64,000 nucleotides of DNA from assembly GCA_028751875.1 (NCBI GenBank), contig CM054159.1, positions 355,935 through 419,934 on the forward strand, read 5' to 3'. The stretch comes from Rapana venosa (Eukaryota; Mollusca; Gastropoda; Neogastropoda; Muricidae). Both the position numbers and the translations under genes were made by a program. Below are positions 56,130 to 64,000 of this stretch, one piece after another. A model generated the notes under the pieces. The model was not told where the DNA came from and did no database searches. It saw only the letters and a list, made by a program, of their open reading frames with translations. Positions within the stretch are counted from its first letter, which is position 1, and each line of letters opens with the position of its first letter.

Positions 56130-56260
56130 ATACATGGGCCATTGTGTGCCGGTGGGAACAGATGACAAAATTTACAAAACTGCATACACACGAGGACTGG
56201 ATGTAAAAAAGCACATAAGTGCTTATTCCATTATCCTCGATATAAAAGAATTTCAAAAAA
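56130..56260 (+). mobile_element. SINE-A 3' half
   Basis: gccattgtgtgccggtggga to tcgatataaaagaattt. Confidence 0.8.
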
Positions 56261-56534
56261 ATAAAAATACAAATATAATAGGTATATGATTACTATGTAC
56301 AATCACATCTCGTGGGGTCAGTTTAGCAAAGAAAAGAAACCAAACAGAATATAGTTATCAACTTATTTATCATCCATGATTGTTATGATAATATCCATTT
56401 GTTTTATCACTGTTGTTACTTAGTTTGTACAATGGCATCTTTGCCAGCTCCCTTCCAACATTTTGTTTCGTTTACTTTTTATTGTATTTTGCTATCATTG
56501 TGATGGTAATGTTTCGTCTTTTTAATACATATAA

Positions 56535-56605
56535 GTACTTTGATTTGTTTTTGCAAGATATAGCGCTATATAAATTCCATTCATTATTATTATAATTATA
56601 TATAT
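56535..56605 (+). mobile_element. LINE/SINE 3'-tail fragment
   Basis: tactttgatttgtttttgca agatatagcgctatataaat, then (ATT)n. Confidence 0.72.
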
Positions 56606-56939
56606 ATATATAAAGATATATAATTATTTGCTTGTGTATTGGTCATAGTGATCTGGATATTTCTATGTTTCTGGCAGCGCTGTTATCAGTTTTTAGTGTT
56701 CTGTCTTATCTCTTGGTCTTATACTTCTGTTCCCTCTGTGTGTGTGCGCGTGTGTGTGTTGTGTGAGTGTACGCACATGTTTTAATGTGTGCATATTTAT
56801 ATAATGATGTACACATGTGTGTACACATGTTTTTGAGGATGCATTGATGTATTGAAAGGCATGTGCTCATTGCGGTTTATTTATGTGAATGGAATATCTC
56901 TGGGACACATGATCAGATCTATGTTTTGTGTGACAGCTA

Positions 56940-57022
56940 ATGTGATTGAGTGTGTGTGTGAGTGTGTGCACGCTTGTGCGCCTGTGTGTGTGCATGTGTG
57001 TGTTTACAGTGTATGTGTGCGC

Positions 57023-57092
<70 letters not shown>
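56940..57092 (+). repeat. (GT)n microsatellite
   Basis: Interrupted, then a pure GT run of about 65 bp (57026-57092). Confidence 0.95.
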
Positions 57093-57099
57093 ATGTGTT

Positions 57100-58020
57100 G
57101 GAACTTACTTGGTTGCATTCCTATACACAATCTCAGGAACACACATGGTATAGTAATATTAGCAAAAGTGTGTTTGCACTGTCCTAACCCATGTATTCTC
57201 CATTCTTTATCCTCGATTCCTTTTTTTATTTGTTTCATGCACTGTTACAATTTTGCCATAAATGTGAATGGTTTTGTGTCTTACCAGATACCAAGTTTCA
57301 ATTTATATGTCTATTTTAACTAAATACACATTATGTTATAAAGCGGAGGAAAAAAGTTCAATTTTGTTGTTCAATGTAGCAAGGAGGGATGGGGGGGGGG
57401 GGGGGGGGATATGTATGTCCTAAATAAAAAATCTTTTGATATTTGAAGCCTGGCTAAAAAAACCACCATTGTTAAAATGATGATTGTGAAATAAATTTTA
57501 ATATATTGCGAGATGCATGTTGTTGTTTTTTTAATAAACTTTTTGGTTGATATATATTTACAATTGCATATAATTTTTTAAATGTTATAGTGATATATAG
57601 CTTCTGCGATTTTTATTTTCACATGTAATGTGTTAGAAATTCTAATATGACTGAAAAATTATCATGTGTACAACAATACATGGAAAGCATTGTAATCAAT
57701 ACTGTTGGTACACGGTCTCAGATACGTTTAACCACAATCATGTTTTAGTTACATTTAAAAAAAAAAGATTTATAATTCATTTGTATAATCATCTAACCAA
57801 GTCTTTTGCTTGTGAAAGTAGATTCTGGTTCTTTATCCATCACTTATTATTTTAGCAAACATCTTAAGATTTTTTTTTTTTACCCTGTGTTTCATAGCAA
57901 AAGGAACCCTCTGCAGACTCTCATCAGAAAGAATTGGATGTGGAAGGGGGAGGGGGGGAGGAAGGGGGGGGAGGAAGGGGGTAGTCAGTACCAACAACTC
58001 CAGGGGGGATAATTGCCTTG
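57100..58020. other. Intergenic sequence without recognised feature
   Basis: AT-rich, with a poly(G) run (57391-57407) and several AATAAA-like signals. No gene recognised. Confidence 0.55.
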
Positions 58021-58228
58021 AATGTTGGTTGGGGCCTAGAACCAGCTAGCTCCCTTTGTTACGGTCAGATTATATTCCTCCAGCCAGTAGGCTTTACTAC
58101 ACACCACGCATGCTAGCACACACACATGCACGCACGCATGCACACACACACACACACGCAGCACAACATCACACACAACACACACACACACACATGCATG
58201 CACGCACGCATGCACTAACACACACACA

Positions 58229-58570
58229 CATGGGGACGGGATAGCCTAGTGGTTAGAACATTGCGCTTGAAATCTGATGACCCGGGTTTGATTCCCGTTC
58301 AAGGGGATATTTTACCCTGGAGTTAACATCAGTGCAGACTCCACTCTCCCCAAAAGTCCTTCGGATGAGACTATAAACCGAGGCCCCATGTGCGAACGCA
58401 CGCACAACATCTTGCGCACACGTTAAATCCTGTTCCGCTGTTTGTAAGAGTAGGCCGTTGTGTGCCGGTGGGAACATGACAAAATTCACAAAACAGCATA
58501 CACACGGGGACAGGATGTAAAAAAAGCACATGAGTGCTTATTCCATTATCCTCAATATAAAAGAATTTTT
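58229..58570 (+). mobile_element. SINE-A, full length
   Basis: Head gacgggatagcctagtggtt, B box gggtttgattccc, body, ccattatcctcaatataaaa tail. Confidence 0.88.
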
Positions 58571-58689
58571 TTTTAAAGAACAAAAAAGAGAAAAAACACA
58601 TGCATGCACACACACACACATATGCCCTTCCCTGTCCCAGTTTGTAGGTGGATGTTTTTCCGGTGAGGGATGGCTTGTTTCTTGGCTAG

Positions 58690-58795
58690 GCCCCCAGTGT
58701 TCACCAGTGGTGAGGTCTTACTGTATGCGACCATTTCCCCATCATTAAAGGTAACTGCATTCTGACTTTGGGGAAGCAGGTGTCTGAATGGCCTT
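58690..58795 (-). mobile_element. SINE tail-module fragment
   Basis: cagtgttcaccagtggtgag ... ggtaactgcattctgacttt. Confidence 0.7.
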
Positions 58796-59396
58796 TGGAG
58801 AATTCATGGATGTGAATGTGACCCCAACACTGCAAGAATTTTGTTTCATATTAACCTTGGGGGCTGGGTTTTTTTTCTTCAGTTGCTTAGAGTCAAAATC
58901 TTAACTTTTTGGTGGTAACCCCCCTCCCTCCTCCAACCCTGAGAAAAAATTACAAATTTTCTTAAACCTTTTTCTCAGAAAAAGAAATCGTGATGTGACA
59001 GCCCTCATGTTTTGGGGAAGAGACAGGATTATGTTTATGCTCAACATCATTTATTGAAAATATTCCTAAACATATCAAACGTTGGAAAGAACAACGTTAG
59101 ACATATCATTGTTGAAAACATATCAAATAAAGATGTCAACATAACATGAAACCTGTTCTTTGTGTTCCAAGGAATATTGTGAGGATGGGTTTGTTTGTAC
59201 ACATGTGCTTTGTGTCCCCTCTTTCTCTTTCTGTCTGTCTCTGTCTCTCTTACACACACACACTCTCAGGGAGTTATGTTGTATAGAGAAACATCGAGAA
59301 ATGGGATCTTTGAGTTGTCTGTTGGAAAATGGGTGTGTCAAATATCCTGGACATCTCAACAATCCACAAGTAGATGCTTGATGACACATGACAAGT

Positions 59397-59427
<31 letters not shown>

Positions 59428-59436
59428 ACACACACA

Positions 59437-59474
<38 letters not shown>

Positions 59475-59699
59475 TGCAGTGGGTTCCCTCGCTTTTGAGC
59501 TTATAAACATAAGTAATGAAAGAGTGGCCTGTGTGTATCCTGTTGAGCATACTGTTTCTGCCTTTCTGCTTTTTACACAATAAGGGGGGACTTCCTTCAG
59601 GTTGAGGCAAGTGTGGAAAAGTCTATGGTCATTCTGAGCATTCCATTCCGCTTGCCAGATGTACTGCACATAAAGTTCACTTTCAGATGAATTTTTAGG

Positions 59700-60542
59700 T
59701 ATGTATATGGTACAGTGAACTTCGAGCTCTCCTTCTTTGTGAGTCAGTCAACTGCTTCATTGCCCCAAGATGCCCACTGTCACGTGGTTCTTTGAAGAAC
59801 TAACTCTTTGTTTTGAAAACACTCCAGTGGACGTAGAACGCTGACTGAAATGCCAAGAGTTGGTTTCTCCTATCTCTCGTGAATCACATCCAAACAGAGC
59901 ATAAGATGACTCAGGAATCAAGTTAAATTTCTTTTATTCTACTATATCAATTCAAAACAATATTCATTTCCAGTACAAAAGTTCCAAAACAAAAAGGCAA
60001 AATCCTTTCCACAAATACTTGGATCAACAGCCAAAACTCCGTGACTACACTCACTAAATAAGAGCTCAATCAGTTAATGACTTCCACAGTCCTCATAACC
60101 ATAGCTCTCCTTCTATTCCTTCAGTTCTCTCCCCTTCTTCAGGCAATCGCTGCTTGCCTCCCATTGGCGCTTGGCCTTTTCAACTCTCCTTCCTTCCGTC
60201 CATCTCTCACGCCCTCTCCTCTCCATCTGTCCGTCCCTCTCTCTCTCTCAGCCTCTCCTCCCTCCAGTGTGATAACAGCCCCTTGTATATATACAGTGCC
60301 AGGGCCCCTCCTACTAGCCACTGGAAGGTTCTGGAAACTTAAGGAAGTCTCCCGACCATTGCCAACTACACAAACATCTCGGGTTACAGTGAGGCCATCT
60401 GGAAACTTTTAGAACCTCTTAGAATACTGTAAACTACACCATTCCGGAAAAGCCTAGAACTTCATAGAATACTGTAGAATATTCTGGAAACTTCATGAGC
60501 AAACAAACACATGCAAGCTAAAGGTAATGACATTTCTTAACA
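59700..60542 (-). mobile_element. Candidate solo LTR or other promoter-bearing element
   Basis: On the minus strand: TGTTAAGAAATG start near 60542, HSE array, TATA, about 320 nt of sequence and AATAAA (59933-59938 complement). This order would fit U3-R-U5, but no clear 3' end, primer-binding site or target duplication was found. It could instead be a stray heat-shock gene promoter. Confidence 0.35.
60283..60494 (-). promoter_or_regulatory. TATA box with phased heat-shock elements
   Basis: Alternating GAA/TTC pentamers at 5-bp spacing. 60477 GAA, 60482 TTC, 60487 GAA, 60492 TTC are exact, with in-phase GAA at 60447, 60457, 60467, 60402, 60412, 60422 and TTC at 60442. A second group is 60324 GAA, 60329 TTC, 60334 GAA, 60344 GAA. 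TATATATA lies at 60286-60293 (self-complementary, but placed 30-200 bp downstream of the elements on the minus strand). This is the architecture of an HSF-driven promoter. No coding frame follows on the minus strand. Confidence 0.7.
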
Positions 60543-60772
60543 AAACTATTCTCTCATTATCAATGCATGCATCATTAAGCCAAGAATGCCATTCATAGCA
60601 GTCCTGAAAATCTCAATAGAAACTCAGAATTTGTTTGTAATACCCACAATATTGTAAACCATCGAATGGGTGACGTCCTTCTTATGAGCAGCACAAACAA
60701 AAAAATCGGACAGCCGGGTTTTTCAGCATCTCCACAAGGGTTCTCAGGGAAGTTGCAGATAATGCCCAAATC

Positions 60773-61120
60773 AAGGTCGGGATAGCCTGGTGGTTAGAGT
60801 GATGTATTTGTGATCTGCTGACCCGGGTTCGAATCTCATTCAAGAGGATTGTTCCTCTGGAGTTGACATCAGTGCCGACTCCACTCTCCCCAAAGTCCTT
60901 TGGATGAGACTGTAAACGGATACCCCGTGTACGAACACATGCAGAACATCTTGCACACACTTTAAAACCCGTTACTCTTTTTGGAATAGTAGGCCATTGT
61001 CTGCCGACGGGAATGGATGACAAAATTTACAAAACTATATACACACGGGGACTGGATGAAAAAAAGCACACATGAATGCTTGCTTATTCCATTATCCTCG
61101 AAATAATAAGAAGAAGAAGG
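60773..61120 (+). mobile_element. SINE-A, full length
   Basis: Head ggtcgggatagcctggtggt, B box gggttcgaatctc, body, ccattatcctcgaaataata. Confidence 0.87.
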
Positions 61121-61269
61121 AGAAGAATGCCTGTCTTTTGGAGATCAGGAAAGATGCGAATCCCCAGAGGCAACAAGGAGATGCCTCAAACTTTGCCCAG
61201 AACTGGGGACTAAGAACACAGTCATAAGTTGGGTTGTTTTAACTCCCAGTACTGTTTCTTGTAATCATT

Positions 61270-61655
61270 CAGGGGTGGAGTTGGCACTGATCTTAACTCA
61301 AGGGAAAAAAATCCCCTTCAACAGGCATCTCGGTAGGGGTTCAAACCTGGGCTCTGGCCCGAGCAATCAGATTGCTCAGCGCAATGCTCTAACCACCAGG
61401 CTATCCCATTTATTATTTTTTTTTAAATATCTTTTTATTCTTTTAGATCGAGGATAATAGAATAAGCACTTATGTGCTTTTTTACATCCAGTCCCCGTGT
61501 GTATGCGGTTTTGTAAATTCTTTCATCTGTTCCTACCGGCACACAATGGCCTACTCTTTCGAAAAGCGGAACAGGATTTAACGCGTGCGCAAGATGTTTT
61601 GCATGGGTTCGCACACGGGGCCTCGGTTTATAGTCTCATCCGAAGGACTTTTGAC
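61270..61655 (-). mobile_element. Two SINE-A pieces
   Basis: Head piece 61270-61411 (ctaaccaccaggctatccca) and 3' half 61430-61652 (tcgaggataatagaataagc ... ctcatccgaaggacttttga). Confidence 0.75.
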
Positions 61656-61659
61656 CGAA

Positions 61660-62005
61660 GGAGACATATTATTATGTGGTGCAGACAGTAATGGTTTTGC
61701 ATAAGGTGACCCTAGCAGACACCTCTTTGGGTGAGGCATCAAGGATCAGAGGACTGATAAGTGAGGAGCTATCCCCCTAAGCATGTCCACACCGCTGGAG
61801 GTCCTATGCTTGGTGGGTTTTGCCCTTTCATGAATTGCATTAATACCCACAATATCAAATGCAATGGTATCTCTTTCTTAACACTATCCCTACAAGGGAG
61901 AGAACCTATCTTTCCCAGCACACTGAACTATGCACATTATTAGTATGTTACGGTAACCCAGTAGTGGGTGATATGTAGGGAAGGGATAGTAGACGGTTGG
62001 TTGCC
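61660..62005. other. Intergenic sequence without recognised feature
   Basis: Unique sequence before a LINE endonuclease fragment. It contains related gggttacc/ggtaaccc pieces (61955-62030) but no gene. Confidence 0.5.
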
Positions 62006-62009
62006 CAAT

Positions 62010-62182
62010 AGCGGGTTACCGGTAGGGAAAAGGTTAAGAGTCTCCCAGAGTGCCACCACTGCTGGTTTCTGCTCTTGGCAGAGAAGCTGAGACTCCTCCC
62101 TATTAGATATGGCATCACAGATATTCCACTGTAAAATCCTTGCCATAGTTAAAAGATACATAATGTAATCCATGTCATTCAA
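62010..62182 (-). mobile_element. LINE endonuclease N-terminal fragment
   Basis: Minus strand ARILQWNICDAISNREESQL and QKPAVVALWETL resemble the opening of APE-type LINE endonucleases ((I/L)QWN...N..EL..L.....P.V..LQET), with Gln to Trp at the LQE position. Isolated fragment. Confidence 0.65.
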
Positions 62183-62224
62183 GAGTACTGCGAATCGAGT
62201 TTAATTTTTGTTTTGTTTTGTTTC

Positions 62225-62645
62225 TCAGGTAGACCTCCGTAGTTCACCAGACCTAACTTTTGCATATGCGACTCCACCCCCCACCCCCTCCACTCCTACA
62301 TAAACACACACACACACACACACACACACCATTTAGGTAGCTGTATTCCGACTTCGGGGAGGGTGTCTAAACATGACATCTGTGAGCATGTGTTTGTCAA
62401 ATGTTGTCATCTGTTCCTATCAGCATGAAATGGCTTACTCTTCCAAACGGTGAAACAGGTTTTTAACGTGTGCGCAAGATGTTCTGCGTACACGGGGCCT
62501 CAGTTTAAAGTCTCATCCGACATTCAGTTCGATTTTCTCATCAAACTAGGAGAGAAAGGGCAAGGTTGGGAACCAAACCCAGAACCTCACGGTTTAGCCT
62601 GCTTGTTAGGCAGGTGAACATCTTAACCGTTCTGCCACTTTTCTT
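62225..62645 (-). mobile_element. SINE-B head with long-tail module
   Basis: Tail module (gtagttcaccagacctaact, broken by a CA run), body, then gaacatcttaaccgttctgcc at the head. Shows that the SINE-B head also occurs with the long tail. Confidence 0.77.
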
Positions 62646-62660
62646 CTTATTTTCATGTAT

Positions 62661-62755
<95 letters not shown>

Positions 62756-62756
62756 A

Positions 62757-63549
62757 GGATTCAGCTTTGTATGGCTTCAACAGGGTGTCAAGGTATTCTT
62801 ACATCTGTTTAAGCAAAGACTAGTTGATATGTTTATCCAGGAATGGTATAGTACAATCAGAGACCGGGACAGATATGACAGTTACAGGTGTTTCAAAACA
62901 ATATTTGCTAAAGAAGAATATCTTCTTTACTTTGATACCTACTGCTTTAGAGTTGCTGTGTCACAGGTGAGATGTAATGTTTTACCACTCAACAACAATG
63001 TACATCGATATAGTGCACAGAATTAGAAGAAACAATGTCAATTTTGTAAACCCAAAGTTGAAGATGAAAAGCATTTCCTTTATGAATGTTTTGTGTATAA
63101 TGATTTAAGAATTAAATTTTTAAGGGATTGTGTTGATACACCTTTGCATGATCTACTTAAAGCAGAAAACAGTAGCAAAAATCACTGCCTGTCTAGATAT
63201 ATATTCCATGCCATCAATAAGAGAAAAAGTTTGTAGTATTAGGATATTTACATCACAAACGAAGATACGGTTATCGTTTTGTTTTGATTTTGAAAAACTA
63301 TATGTATATTGATTTTATCCAGACATAAGGAAGGTACACTTAGATCAAAATAGTGAATTGTGTTTGATACATATGTATTTTTATGTATTTGTGCATTGTT
63401 TTCATTATTTCTTTCACTGAAAGTGAGCTTGGTATTGTGTATGTTATCCGGTTTTTGCCCACTCTATGGCATTGTCAATTTCTTCTACGCCAACCATGTA
63501 TTATGGCCTAAGGCTGAGATACATTAAATTTCTGAGTTCTGAGTTCTGA

Positions 63550-63550
<1 letters not shown>
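62757..63550 (+). mobile_element. LINE 3' end, same type, with nonsense mutation
   Basis: Encodes LFKQRLVDMFIQEWYSTIRD, RDRYDSYRCFKTIFA..., then TAG at about 63024, and continues in frame QCQFCKPKVEDEKHFLYECF with the C-x2-C...H...C knuckle. The 3' UTR ends cattaaatttctgagttctg agttc repeats. Also preceded by a (CT)n tract. Confidence 0.8.
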
Positions 63551-63961
<411 letters not shown>

Positions 63962-64000
63962 TTTAACTCTGTCTGATGGGACTTCCAGAATCTTTCTGTT

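Noticed and set aside
59700..60283. Hsp70 or other heat-shock gene downstream of the HSE block
   Set aside because: No coding frame with heat-shock protein content on the minus strand before the polyadenylation-like signal.

Overview
Eukaryotic, repeat-saturated DNA, most likely from a lophotrochozoan and probably a gastropod mollusc. This is inferred from the gene content, the tRNA-headed SINEs, the LINE remnants and the very dense microsatellites; no species marker is visible. There is one recognisable host gene, on the + strand. It is the 3' two-thirds of a TRPM-family cation channel with a NUDT9-H (TRPM2-type) C-terminus. Twenty-one exons can be placed from about 668 to the stop codon at 53804-53806, and every junction keeps a single reading frame (896 or 891 codons, depending on one exon choice). 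The N-terminal TRPM homology regions lie upstream of the window.

Layout: 668-4985, a cytosolic linker exon and three look-alike microexons. 13889-22343, S1 to S6 and the pore. 25525-29287, two alternative exons for the TRP helix. 30819-34236, the C-terminal helical/coiled-coil region. 35688-53806, the NUDT9-H domain with a degenerate Nudix box, split by a 9.4 kb intron. 3' UTR to about 54980. From 55000 to 64000 no host gene was recognised, only SINEs, LINE fragments, microsatellites and a promoter-like block carrying an unusually regular array of heat-shock elements (minus strand, 60283-60494).

The introns hold at least five SINE types: two tRNA heads on one shared body, a tRNA head with a LINE-like 3' tail, a tRNA/5S rRNA hybrid, and an 871-bp poly(A) SINE with a perfect 15-bp target duplication. 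They also hold remnants of several LINEs: a CR1/L2-like element, an internally deleted RTE-like element, another RTE-like family with two truncated copies, and 3'-end and endonuclease fragments of a further type.

The most interesting signal is how tandem repeats relate to splicing. Four separate minisatellites in this gene appear to be built from exon/intron boundaries. A 99-bp unit carries the 5' end and acceptor of exon 10a. A roughly 100-bp unit carries the 3' end and donor of exon 11, and its second donor is in frame. A roughly 54-bp unit, about 45 copies, carries the acceptor of the S6 exon. A 25-bp unit carries the acceptor of the S1-S2 exon. The two TRP-helix exons have phases that force mutually exclusive use: using both, or neither, breaks the frame. 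Together this looks like a channel gene whose splice signals have been repeatedly amplified as satellite DNA.
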